This document shows positions 1 through 7,977 of a stretch of 63,965 bases of DNA, piece after piece. The translations under genes were made by a program, and so were the position numbers. The DNA lies in the NCBI GenBank assembly GCA_020634815.1, contig JACKBA010000037.1, positions 1-63,965 on the forward strand. Direction: 5' to 3'. Under the pieces are notes generated by a model that worked only from the letters and a program-made list of their open reading frames with translations, did not search any database and was not told the origin of the DNA. Numbering within the stretch: position 1 is the first letter of the stretch; every line of letters starts with the position of its first letter. Origin of the DNA: Caldilineaceae bacterium (lineage in GTDB: Bacteria; Chloroflexota; Anaerolineae; Caldilineales; Caldilineaceae).

Positions 1-965
1 TCGGGCGAGGAGACGGGCACCAGCGTCGTGATGGCCGCGCGGTAGAAGGCGGTCGCCGCCGCGCTGCACGCCGGCGTCACGCCGCCCATCACCTTGGGCG
101 TATTGCGCGTCGTCCAGTCCGTGCGCCCCGGGTCCACCCGCTCCGGCGAAAAGGCCAGGTAGAACTCCTCCCCCACGCGCCAGCCCGCCTCCCCCTCATT
201 CACCATTGACAATTGACTATCGACCGTTGACAATTGCCCTTCGCTTTTCGCCCCTCGCCCCTCGCCCCTCTCTTCCTCATTGACCATTGACAATTGACCA
301 TCGACCATTGGCAATTGCCTTTCGCCCCTCGCCCCTCGCCCCTCGCCCCTCACCAAAATCGGCAACATCACCTCCGTCGTCGTGCCCGGATAGGTGGTCG
401 ACTCCAGCACGATGACCATGCCGGGGTGCAGATAGCGGGCGATCTGCTCCGTGGCGCTGACGATATAGGAGATGTCCGGGTCGCCGGTCTTGTTGAGCGG
501 CGTCGGCACGCAGATGGAGACGGCGTCACAGGTGGTCAGCGCGCTGAAGTCGGTGGTGGCGTTGAGCGCGCCGCGGGGGGCGGTGAGGAGGTGGGGGGAT
601 GAGGGGGTGGAAGGATGAGGGGATGAGGGGGTGAGGGGGTGTGCGTCGCCGCCGGTCTCCCCATCTCCCTCTCTCCCCATCTCCCTCTCTCCCCCTCTCT
701 CCGTCTGCGCCTCTGCGCCTTTGCGCCTTTGCGTTATGCCATCCTCCACCAGCGCCGCGATCGCGGCAGAAGGGACGTCCTCGATGTACGACTCGCCGCG
801 GTTGATGGCGTCCACCTTGCGCGCGTCCAGGTCGATACCGGTGACGCGGTAGCCCGCCTCGGCAAAGGCGACAGCCAGCGGCAGCCCGACATAGCCCAGG
901 CCGATGACGGCCACGTGCGCGTCGCGACGGTTGAATTTCTCGATCACACTCTCTACGGTGGACAT
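1..965 (-). CDS. Nucleotide-sugar dehydrogenase (UDP-GlcNAc/UDP-glucose 6-dehydrogenase family), C-terminus outside window
   Basis: Probable NAD-dependent oxidation of a UDP-sugar to its uronic acid for surface polysaccharide. The frame is open from ATG 965 to the left edge. The Rossmann motif VIGLGYVGLP lies at about residues 20-29, followed by GIDLD. Further on come SICVPTPLNK, the VLESTTYPGTT segment and LAFSPERVDPG, all diagnostic of the UDP-GlcDH/WbpA family. Two low-complexity insertions interrupt the conserved fold in frame. Residues about 79-127 (QRRKGAEAQ... to ...SSPHLL) come from period-8 purine-rich repeats. Residues about 206-259 (RGEGRGARGE... to ...SMVNEGE) come from heptamer arrays. 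Family members go directly from the first Rossmann half to ATTDFSAL, and from LPIL to GEEFYLAF, so both blocks are additions. The catalytic Cys region is beyond the window. Family is clear; exact sugar is not. Confidence 0.88.
   Translation of the reverse strand, partial: MSTVESVIEKFNRRDAHVAVIGLGYVGLPLAVAFAEAGYRVTGIDLDARKVDAINRGESYIEDVPSAAIAALVEDGITQRRKGAEAQTERGGEREMGREGDGETGGDAHPLTPSSPHPSTPSSPHLLTAPRGALNATTDFSALTTCDAVSICVPTPLNKTGDPDISYIVSATEQIARYLHPGMVIVLESTTYPGTTTEVMLPILVRGEGRGARGERQLPMVDGQLSMVNEEERGEGRGAKSEGQLSTVDSQLSMVNEGEAGWRVGEEFYLAFSPERVDPGRTDWTTRNTPKVMGGVTPACSAAATAFYRAAITTLVPVSSP
187..353. repeat. Heptamer arrays (TTGACCA/TTGACAA and GCCCCTC types) inside the sugar dehydrogenase
   Basis: On the plus strand two blocks of TTGACxx-type heptamers alternate with two blocks of GCCCCTC-type heptamers. 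The gene is read on the other strand, where GGTCAAT and GAGGGGC units have no stop codon in any frame, and the insertion encodes about 54 extra residues. The block separates LPILV from GWRVGEEFYLAF, which are adjacent in relatives. Confidence 0.9.
585..733. repeat. Period-7/8 low-complexity insertion inside the sugar dehydrogenase
   Basis: The plus strand shows runs of GGGGGTGA/GGGGATGA, then CTCTCCCCAT, then TGCGCCTT with a period of about 8. It adds about 49 in-frame residues between LVEDG and the ATTDFSAL strand. The reading frame on both sides is the same, so the insertion is a multiple of 3. Confidence 0.85.
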
Positions 966-1003
966 ATGGTCACTTCCTTGCTCGTTGCTGTTGGAAAAAA
1001 GCC

Positions 1004-1040
1004 CACCACGAAGGCGCAAAGGGCACAAAGGGGCACGAAG
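1004..1040. repeat. Period-8 intergenic repeat (CACGAAGG/GCACAAAGG type)
   Basis: Degenerate 8-mers of the CGAAGGCG / CACAAAGG type lie between the divergent sugar dehydrogenase and CHAT genes. The same family recurs near 5903-6003, 15571-15594, 20145-20180 and inside the lipid synthase at 23988-24070. Confidence 0.7.
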
Positions 1041-1180
1041 CGCCGCTGGTTTCAGGGCAGGCTCTGCGTAATGCCTGGCGATCCGGCTGCGGGTCTTGAT
1101 GTAGGCCGCAGCGAAGTCGCAGCGATCCAACAACGAAGCATACACGACGGCGGCGCGGCGGGCAATTCTTTTCGCTTTCC

Positions 1181-1208
1181 TTGACACCTCCTCCTAACCT
1201 GCGATAAT
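1181..1208 (+). promoter_or_regulatory. Sigma-70-like promoter of the CHAT gene
   Basis: TTGACA at 1181-1186 and GATAAT at 1203-1208 are 16 bp apart, with TGC directly before the -10 (extended -10). The start codon is about 50 bp downstream of the -10. Confidence 0.6.
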
Positions 1209-1258
1209 AGGCGGGCGCGGCGCCGGGCCGTTCTCCTGGGCCGCGCCTGACGATTGCC

Positions 1259-3883
1259 ATGACGCCCTTGACACTCCACGACTTCGAAGTACAGATCGAG
1301 GCCGGCGACGGCACGAGCTATGCCGTGGCGGTGCTGCGCTCCCCGGCCGGCGCCGCGCGCGGGGTCATGACCTTCCCCTTCGACCGCGACGCGCTGGCCA
1401 ACCAACTGGCCGGCATCGAGCAGACGCTGCTCGACGGCTCGACCGACGGCGATGTGGCGCGCGTGCAGCACTTTGGCGCCGCGCTATTCGACGCGCTCAT
1501 GCAGGGCGACGTGCGCACCGCCTACGACCGGAGCTGCCAGGCGACCGGCGGCGCCGACGAGGGGCTGCGTCTCAAGCTGCGCATCCTGGCGCCCGAACTG
1601 CTGACCGTGCCGTGGGAGTTCCTGTACGACCCGCGCAGCCAGGCCTTTGTCGCGCTCTCGCGCCACACGCCGGTCATGCGCTATCTGGAACTGCTGCTGC
1701 CCGACCCCGACTTTGGCGTGACGCCGCCGCTGCGCATCCTGGGCATCGTGGCATCGCCCGCGGACCTGGCGCCGCTCGACGTGGCGCAGGAGAAGGCGCG
1801 CATCGACGCGGCGCTGAAAGACGCGGTGGCGGGCGGCCAGGTCGAGCTGGTGTGGCTGGAGCAGGCGACGTGGCAGGCGCTGCAAGAGGCAATGCAGCAG
1901 GGGCCGTGGCACATCCTCCACTATACAGGGCATGCCTTCTTCGACCCGCGCGTGGGCGAGGGCGCGCTGGCCATGACCGGCCAGGACGGCACGGCGTGGC
2001 TGCTCAGCGCGACGCAGTTGGGCCGGCTGCTGGCCGACCAGCGTTCGCTGCGCCTGGCCGTGCTCAGCGCGTGTGAGGGCGCGCGCGGCGACGAGCAGAC
2101 GCCTTTCTCGAGCATCGCCGCCGCGCTGGTGCAGCATGGCCTGCCCGCCGCCGTCGCCATGCAATACGCCATCAGCCAGGATGCGGCGGCCGCGTTCACC
2201 GAGCACTTCTACGGCGCGCTGGCCGACCGCCTGCCGGTGGATGCCGCGGTCAGCGAGGGGCGCAAGGCCATCGACCAGGCGGCGCCGGGCACGGTGGAGT
2301 GGGGCACGCCCGTGCTCTTCAGCCGCGCGGCCGACGGCGTCATCTGGCAGATCGCCACCGAGGCGGAGCGCCACCCCGAACGCGCGCTGCTGCGCCGGCT
2401 GCTGTGGCCGCTGGTCGCCATCGCTGTGGTCGTGTTGGGCATTGCCGGCAGCCTGGCCTGGCCCGTGCTCGAACCGCTGTGGAATGTGTGGCCCATGAAG
2501 GGCAATTTCAACATCGCGGTCGCCGACATCGGCGTGATCCAGCCCGGCGGCGCCATGCGCGCGTCGGCCTTTGGCGAGCAGATCAGCGCCGAACTCTATC
2601 ATTCGCTCGACGACGCCTACACAAAGGCGCTCGAGGCCGGCACCTTCGACCGCAACGTGCTGATCTGGCACGACTCGCTCGGCAGGGCGGACGGCAAGAA
2701 CATCACCCTGGGGCGCATCGAGGGCGCCACGTCGGAGGCGCGCATGGCGAGCGCGGCAAAGCTGGCGCAGCGCATCCAGGCGCAGATGGTCGTCTTCGGC
2801 TATCTCACCGACGCCACCGACCCGGAGAGCCTGGAATTGGAGTTCTACTACGACGGCCAGACGCGGGCGGGCGAGCCGAGCGCGCTGTGGGGCGGCTACG
2901 AGTTCGGCGCGCCGATTCAGCCGGCCGTCTCCTATGCCGACAACCCGGACGGCGCCAGCCTCACCATGGCCGAGGAACTGGTGCCGCGCAGCCGTGCGCT
3001 GCTGTGGATGACGCAGGCGCTCTCCTATGCGCTGGCCAATCTACCGGAGAAGGGGCTCGCCATCTTGCAGCAGGCCGAGCCCACGGCCGACGGCTGGGGG
3101 CCGGGCGAGGGCAAGGAACTCTTTCACCTGGTGCTGGGCGAGCTGGCGCAAAAGTCACGCGAGTTCGACATCGCCATCGCCGCCCTGGAAGAGGCGCTCG
3201 CCATCGACCCGGCGTACATCCCGGCGCTGATCGTGCTAGGCGGCACTTACTACGATCGCGCCCAGCTCTTTCCCTATCGCACGCAGGATGTGCCGGCCGG
3301 GCTGGAGGAGTGCATTTCGCTGGCGAACATCGAGAACTCCGCCGCGGATCTCGACGCGGCGATTGCCGACACCGAGATCGCGATTCGCCATCTTGCCCGT
3401 GCCGCCGAACTGGCCGACGCGCAGGGATCGCCCTTTGCGTCGCGCGCTCACATGGTGCTGGGGCTGGCCTACCGGGCGCGGGCCACGTGGCAGACGTTGC
3501 AGAACGACCTCGACGGCGCCGGCGCCACGCTGGACGCCGCGCAGGCCGAACTCGACACGGCGCTGGCCGGGTTCTCGCCTGAGGATGACCCCGTCTACTA
3601 TGCCTGGGCGCAGGTGGGGCTGGGCACGGTGGACCGCCTACGCGCGCACGTCGCCGCCATCCGCCGCGACCGGACGCAGGAAGCCTCGGCGCGCGCCGAG
3701 GCGGAGCAGGCGCAGGTTGGCTGGCTGGAGTCGGCCATCGGACATTACGATGCATGCCTGGCGCTGGACGAGCGCACGGCCGGCAACGTGCTCTTTCAAC
3801 AGCGCGTGCTGGCGTGTAGTTGCCGCCCCTTTGCCCTCGAGGCGCGGCAGGTATTGAGCAGCACCCTGGAGGTGAACCCATGA
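1259..3883 (+). CDS. Membrane-anchored CHAT-domain protease with C-terminal TPR region
   Basis: Predicted caspase-like (CHAT) cysteine protease, 874 residues. The N-terminal part has the CHAT lead-in (LAPELLTVPWEFLYDP, about 108-123). The catalytic His is in HILHYTGHAFF (about 218-228) and the catalytic Cys in LAVLSACEGA (about 264-273), with the usual tail ending GVIWQI at about 366. A hydrophobic segment at about 380-402 is a single membrane span. The following 130 residues (FNIAVADI...) resemble the TolB/FlgO-like fold seen in other bacterial sensors. Residues about 575-870 are helical TPR-like repeats (ALEEALAIDPAYIPALIVLG). The likely topology puts the protease on one side and the TPRs on the other. 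The stop overlaps the start of the next gene (ATGA), so the two are translationally coupled. Substrate and trigger are unknown; CHAT proteins act in type III CRISPR and other defence contexts and in signalling, and no nuclease or CRISPR partner is adjacent here. Confidence 0.85.
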   Translation: MTPLTLHDFEVQIEAGDGTSYAVAVLRSPAGAARGVMTFPFDRDALANQLAGIEQTLLDGSTDGDVARVQHFGAALFDALMQGDVRTAYDRSCQATGGADEGLRLKLRILAPELLTVPWEFLYDPRSQAFVALSRHTPVMRYLELLLPDPDFGVTPPLRILGIVASPADLAPLDVAQEKARIDAALKDAVAGGQVELVWLEQATWQALQEAMQQGPWHILHYTGHAFFDPRVGEGALAMTGQDGTAWLLSATQLGRLLADQRSLRLAVLSACEGARGDEQTPFSSIAAALVQHGLPAAVAMQYAISQDAAAAFTEHFYGALADRLPVDAAVSEGRKAIDQAAPGTVEWGTPVLFSRAADGVIWQIATEAERHPERALLRRLLWPLVAIAVVVLGIAGSLAWPVLEPLWNVWPMKGNFNIAVADIGVIQPGGAMRASAFGEQISAELYHSLDDAYTKALEAGTFDRNVLIWHDSLGRADGKNITLGRIEGATSEARMASAAKLAQRIQAQMVVFGYLTDATDPESLELEFYYDGQTRAGEPSALWGGYEFGAPIQPAVSYADNPDGASLTMAEELVPRSRALLWMTQALSYALANLPEKGLAILQQAEPTADGWGPGEGKELFHLVLGELAQKSREFDIAIAALEEALAIDPAYIPALIVLGGTYYDRAQLFPYRTQDVPAGLEECISLANIENSAADLDAAIADTEIAIRHLARAAELADAQGSPFASRAHMVLGLAYRARATWQTLQNDLDGAGATLDAAQAELDTALAGFSPEDDPVYYAWAQVGLGTVDRLRAHVAAIRRDRTQEASARAEAEQAQVGWLESAIGHYDACLALDERTAGNVLFQQRVLACSCRPFALEARQVLSSTLEVNP

Positions 3884-5883
3884 CGCAACGAAAACAACTC
3901 ACGGCGGCCGGCGTCGCATCGCTCGCTCTGCTGGCAGCGCTCCTCGTGCTCCTGGCACGACCGGCCCGCGCCCAGGATGGAAAGCCGCTGCTGCCCGGCG
4001 TCGCGGCGCAAGGCGAACTCACCAGCGCGCTGGGCGATCAGTGGGATCTCTACGGCTGTGCCGGCGACGTGGTCACGGTCACGCTGGCCAGCACCGAGTT
4101 CACGCCCTATCTGGCGGTCTTCACCGACACGGTGGAGGCGCCGATCGTGGAGGCCGTGGCGGAAGATGGCGAGCCGGCCGCGGTGGTCATCGAGGTCGAC
4201 GCGACGGGGCTCTATGCCGTCATCGCGGCGGGCGACCGGCGCAGCGCGCGTGGCGTCTACACGATCACCGCGCAGAGTGGCACGGCGCAGCGCGGCGATC
4301 TGCTGCCGGATGCGGTCGAGGCGGGCACGGCGGCGCTGGGGTACGGTGCGACGATAACCGGCGTCGTGCAGACGAGCGCCGGCGAGCGGCTGTTCTTTCA
4401 CGGCTGCGCGGGCGATGCCGTAACGGTCGCCGCCAACAGCGAGGAATTCACCCCCTTTATCGAGCTCTTCGACCCGGCGGCAGAGGAGACCGTGGCCGAG
4501 AGCGAAGCCACATCCGACGCCGAAGCCGTCATTGCCGGCGCGACGCTTTCGACGACGGGCACCTACGAACTCTTTGTGGCCGGGCAGCGGCGCAGCGATC
4601 GCGGGCCGTTCACGCTGACGCTCTCGCTGGCAACGACCAATACCCTGGCGCCGCCCTCCGCCGCGCGGACGCCGGTGGCGGCGTCGCCCACGCCGACGAG
4701 CGCACCCTCCTGCATCATCCTGGCCAGCCCGCTCAACCTGCGCGCCGGCCCGGGCACAAACTTTGCGCCGCCCATCGGCGCGTTGCGCTTCAACTCTACG
4801 GTCTTGCTGCTGGCACGCAACGAGGATGCGAGTTGGATCGAGGTGGAGACGTCGCCCGCCGGGCTGCGCGGCTGGGTTTCCGCCGGCGCGCAATTCGTGC
4901 GCTGCACGGTGGAGCCGGCCAGCCTGCCGCTGGGCGAGCTGCCACCGACGCCGACGCCGCGCCCGACCTCGACGCCGATCCCCACGGCAGCGCCAACGCC
5001 GACACTGCCGCCGGTCGTGGTCATTCCCAATCTGGAACCGTCGCCGACGCTGCCGCCGCTGGTGGTGCTGCCGGGCGGCGGGCCGGGCGGGGGCGGCTGG
5101 GAGGGCGCCATCGTCACGGGCTTTGGCATCGGTACTATCTCCGGGGGCAATGCGGTCTTCCGCGATCGCGTCTTCTTCCGCGCCGAGATCAGCCGCACGC
5201 CGAACAACCGCAAGATCGACCAGGTGGATTTCGTCATCACCGACGAGAACGGCGACGAGGTCTACCGGCGCACGGAGCGCGTCTATGGCTACTGTGCGTT
5301 CGGCGGCGGCGAGCCGGCCTGCAACGTGCTGGAGATTGGTCGCGATGCCCGCTGGCCGGATACCGACAACCGCATCCGCAACGGCGACTACAACGTGGAG
5401 GCACGGATCTTCCTGGAAGGGGACAACGACCCCTCGGCGAGTTGGAATACGCCCTTCACGATCGACAACCCGGCGCTCGACGGCAACGTCGCGGCGCCCG
5501 GGCAGCAGGATCTCGTCGTGCGCATCGTGCAGACGGCGCCGAACAGCGACGCCGACATCGCCTATGGCGCGCTGGTCTTCCAGGTGGAGGCGTACGACCC
5601 CGGCCGCGGCAGTCGTGACGGCGACGGCATCCGCAACGTCGATCTGCGCATCTTCGACGAGAACGGCAGCCGCGTCTACGAGCGCACGGAGAATAACGTG
5701 GCTTATTGCGCCTTTGCCGGCGGCGAACCGGAGTGCAACATCTTCGACTTTGCCGAGAACGGCGACGCATGGCCGGACGGTGAGCCGATCCGGTTTGGCC
5801 GGCGCTACACGCTGCGCGGCACGGCCAACGCCGAGGATGGTCGCTCGCGCACGGTGGAGATGAGGGTCACGTTGGAGCGTTGA
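3880..5883 (+). CDS. Secreted protein with PPC-like repeats, bacterial SH3 domain and two C-terminal beta domains
   Basis: 667 residues from ATG 3880, chosen because GGAGGTGA lies 4 bp upstream and the ATG overlaps the CHAT stop. An N-terminal signal peptide ends near ARPARAQ (about residue 30). Two related repeats follow (about 35-140 and 150-250), each with GCAGDxVTV and FTPxxxxF; these look like prepeptidase C-terminal-type beta domains. A bacterial SH3 domain is at about 280-350 (LNLRAGPGTNFAPPIGAL). A Thr/Pro-rich stalk (PTPTPRPTSTP) leads to two homologous C-terminal domains sharing DENGxxVY..RTE..YCAF.GGEP.CN, whose paired cysteines probably bond outside the cell. It is a ligand-binding or wall-contact protein by architecture. 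Coupling suggests it works with the upstream CHAT protease. No enzymatic motif was seen. Confidence 0.8.
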   Translation: MTQRKQLTAAGVASLALLAALLVLLARPARAQDGKPLLPGVAAQGELTSALGDQWDLYGCAGDVVTVTLASTEFTPYLAVFTDTVEAPIVEAVAEDGEPAAVVIEVDATGLYAVIAAGDRRSARGVYTITAQSGTAQRGDLLPDAVEAGTAALGYGATITGVVQTSAGERLFFHGCAGDAVTVAANSEEFTPFIELFDPAAEETVAESEATSDAEAVIAGATLSTTGTYELFVAGQRRSDRGPFTLTLSLATTNTLAPPSAARTPVAASPTPTSAPSCIILASPLNLRAGPGTNFAPPIGALRFNSTVLLLARNEDASWIEVETSPAGLRGWVSAGAQFVRCTVEPASLPLGELPPTPTPRPTSTPIPTAAPTPTLPPVVVIPNLEPSPTLPPLVVLPGGGPGGGGWEGAIVTGFGIGTISGGNAVFRDRVFFRAEISRTPNNRKIDQVDFVITDENGDEVYRRTERVYGYCAFGGGEPACNVLEIGRDARWPDTDNRIRNGDYNVEARIFLEGDNDPSASWNTPFTIDNPALDGNVAAPGQQDLVVRIVQTAPNSDADIAYGALVFQVEAYDPGRGSRDGDGIRNVDLRIFDENGSRVYERTENNVAYCAFAGGEPECNIFDFAENGDAWPDGEPIRFGRRYTLRGTANAEDGRSRTVEMRVTLER

Positions 5884-5902
5884 GCAACCGCCTGAACCGC
5901 AA

Positions 5903-6003
5903 ACCACGAAGCCGCGAGGCACACAAAGGGGCACAAAGAAGGGCCTGGCAACGGTCCACCTCAGAACACTTTGTGCCGCTTTGCGCCCTTTGTGGCTTCG
6001 TGG
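5903..6003. repeat. Inverted pair of period-8 repeats
   Basis: The left arm (5903-5940, CCACGAAGCC... GGCACAAAG) and right arm (5968-6003, CTTTGTGCC... GGCTTCGTGG) are near-complementary with about 27 bp between. The pair could fold into a long hairpin after the SH3 protein gene, but no T-tract follows, so it is not a canonical terminator. Confidence 0.65.
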
Positions 6004-6062
6004 CGGGGCATTTCAACCACCTTCAGCGCAAATCGGCGCCGGGGGTGGAGTAGGTGTACACT

Positions 6063-7259
6063 ATGCCCATGAAGGTTGCGAAGCACACCAGGGCGCCGGC
6101 CGATACAACGGTCGTCGTCGCCATGTCCGGCGGCGTCGATTCGTCGGTGGCGGCGGCGCTGCTGGTCGAACGGGGTTACAACTGCATCGGCGTGATGATG
6201 CGCCTCTGGGCGGAGACGGGTGAGGGCGAAGGCTCCACCAACAAGTGTTGCAGCCTGGAGAGCGTCCACGATGCGCGGCGTGTGGCCGACGCACTGGGCA
6301 TCCCCTTCTATCTCATCAACGTGGAGCAGCCCTTCAAGGCCAAGGTGGTCGATTTCTTCATCGACGGCTACAGCCACGGCGTGACGCCCAATCCGTGCAT
6401 CGAGTGCAACCGGCATATCCGCTTCGACTATCTGCTCAACTATGCGCGGCGGTTGGGCGCCGACTACCTGGCGACGGGCCACTACGCACGCCTGCGGCGT
6501 GGCGCCGACGGCGCCGTGCATCTGCTCAAGGGCGTCGACGAGGCCAAGGACCAGAGCTATGTGCTCAGCGTGCTGGGCCAGGCGGAGCTGAACGATGTGC
6601 TCTTCCCGGTGGGTGACTTCCCCAAGGCCGAGGTGCGGCGCCTGGCCGCGGCACGCGGGCTGCCCATCGCCTCCAAGCACGATTCCATGGACCTGTGCTT
6701 TGTCTTCGACGACGACTACCGGCGCTTTCTGCACACCTGGGCAGCGGAGGCCATGCGTCCCGGCCCGATCGTCGACCGCAGCGGGCGTGTCTACGGCGAG
6801 CACAGCGGGCTGCCGGGCTACACCATCGGCCAGCGCAAGGGGCTGGGCATCAGCGGCGCGGCCGAACCGCTCTTTGTGCTGGAACTGGATTACCGGCACA
6901 ATACGTTGGTCGTGGGCACGGCGGCGGAGTTGGGGCGCGCTAGCCTGATGGCCGAACGGGTCACCTGGACGCTCGATGAGGCGCCGCCGGCGGGCAGCCG
7001 CGTGCAGTGCAAGATTCGCTACAAGGCGCAGGCCGTCGATTGTACGATCTTCCCGCAGGAGGGGGCGCGCGTCGCGGTGCGCTTTGACGAGCCGCTGCGC
7101 GACATCACGCCGGGGCAGGGCGCCATTTTCTACGACGGCGACCTGTGCCTGGGCGGCGGCATCATCGCCCGCAGCGAGGAGACAGGGATAGAATTCGTGG
7201 GCGCCGGAGAGCATGCAGGCTCTGCCGGCGTCCCACTGCAACAAGGGAGCATGCCGTGA
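6063..7259 (+). CDS. mnmA: tRNA-specific 2-thiouridylase MnmA
   Basis: Thiolates U34 of tRNA Lys/Glu/Gln using ATP and a sulfur carrier. The PP-loop SGGVDSS is near residues 22-28. The first catalytic Cys is in NPCIECNRHIRF, and the second in DLCFVFDDDYRRFL. The linker PGYTIGQRKGLGIS and the C-terminal barrel ending PGQGAIFYDGDLCLGGGII are characteristic, and the length of 398 residues is normal. The start ATG 6063 was chosen because GGTG lies 6 bp upstream; ATG 6069 and GTG 6054 are alternatives. The stop overlaps a GTG start of the next gene (GTGA). Confidence 0.95.
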   Translation: MPMKVAKHTRAPADTTVVVAMSGGVDSSVAAALLVERGYNCIGVMMRLWAETGEGEGSTNKCCSLESVHDARRVADALGIPFYLINVEQPFKAKVVDFFIDGYSHGVTPNPCIECNRHIRFDYLLNYARRLGADYLATGHYARLRRGADGAVHLLKGVDEAKDQSYVLSVLGQAELNDVLFPVGDFPKAEVRRLAAARGLPIASKHDSMDLCFVFDDDYRRFLHTWAAEAMRPGPIVDRSGRVYGEHSGLPGYTIGQRKGLGISGAAEPLFVLELDYRHNTLVVGTAAELGRASLMAERVTWTLDEAPPAGSRVQCKIRYKAQAVDCTIFPQEGARVAVRFDEPLRDITPGQGAIFYDGDLCLGGGIIARSEETGIEFVGAGEHAGSAGVPLQQGSMP

Positions 7260-7657
7260 TCATCGCCACCGTTCGTGACATCCTGATCATCTTTCTGGCC
7301 CTGACGAGCATCGTGGTCTGGGTGCTGCTGGGCATCCTGATCTGGCAGATCTGGCGCCTGACGCGCATGGTGCAGTACGAGATCAAGCCGATCATCGCCG
7401 ATACGAAGGAGACGATCGCCACGGTGCGCGGGACGGCCAACTTCATGAGTGAGAATGTCGTTACGCCGGTGATCCAGACCTCCAGCAAGGCGTCGGGCTA
7501 CCGGCGCACGGCCATGGCGCTCGTGGGGCAATTGCCGCGCGGCGCACAGCCGACCAGGAGCGGAAGCACAGCCGCGGCGGCATCGGCCTTCTCCTCAGCG
7601 CCGATCCCACCGGACGCGACAGCGCCGCCGGATGCCAATCCGACGGCGCAGAATTAA
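7256..7657 (+). CDS. Small single-span membrane protein
   Basis: 133 residues from GTG 7256, which overlaps the mnmA stop (GTGA), with AAGGGAG as ribosome-binding site 8 bp upstream. One strong membrane span lies at about residues 8-32 (ILIIFLALTSIVVWVLLG). An amphipathic stretch follows (EIKPIIADTKETIATVRGTANFMSENVVTPVIQ), resembling DUF948-type proteins. The tail is Ala/Pro-rich and disordered. No enzymatic motif; function unknown. It is probably co-transcribed with mnmA. Confidence 0.7.
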   Translation: MIIATVRDILIIFLALTSIVVWVLLGILIWQIWRLTRMVQYEIKPIIADTKETIATVRGTANFMSENVVTPVIQTSSKASGYRRTAMALVGQLPRGAQPTRSGSTAAAASAFSSAPIPPDATAPPDANPTAQN

Positions 7658-7692
7658 CGGGCTATCGAGTTGACGGGTTCTCGGCTGGCGGG

Positions 7693-7977
7693 CTACTGAT
7701 CCAGCGGCTTTTGCGCCTGCTCTACATCTGAGGCGGGCGGCGCAGCTACTGGCGCCGCTTTGGCTGCCGGTGCGGCCGCCTCTTTCGGCGCAGCGACTAC
7801 AGCGGGCGTGGCCTCTTTGGGTGCGGCCGCCGGCGTTTCGCTCTTGGCGGCGCTGCTGCGCACGAAGAAGCTGTAGGCGAGCAGCAGCAAGCCGAATGCC
7901 AGCAAGACCCACGCTGCAACCTGCACGATATCGGCGCCGGTCGTGATGTTGAAATTCCCTTGTTTATTCCTCGCCAT
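7693..7977 (-). CDS. Small membrane protein with Ala/Pro-rich tail
   Basis: 94 residues from ATG 7977. The ATG lies 14 bp inside the end of the upstream BrkB-family gene, so translation is probably coupled. One membrane span (VQVAAWVLLAFGLLLLAYSFFV, about residues 18-38) is followed by a low-complexity cytoplasmic or exposed tail of repeating APKEA and PAAKAAPVA units. Unrecognised; most likely an accessory of the BrkB-like protein. Confidence 0.6.
   Translation of the reverse strand: MARNKQGNFNITTGADIVQVAAWVLLAFGLLLLAYSFFVRSSAAKSETPAAAPKEATPAVVAAPKEAAAPAAKAAPVAAPPASDVEQAQKPLDQ

Noticed and set aside
3796..5934. Long antisense reading frame of over 700 codons opposite the secreted SH3 protein
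   Set aside because: It reads as Arg/Ala/Gly/His-rich low-complexity typical of antisense frames in GC-rich DNA, with no motif, while the opposite strand encodes clear domains.
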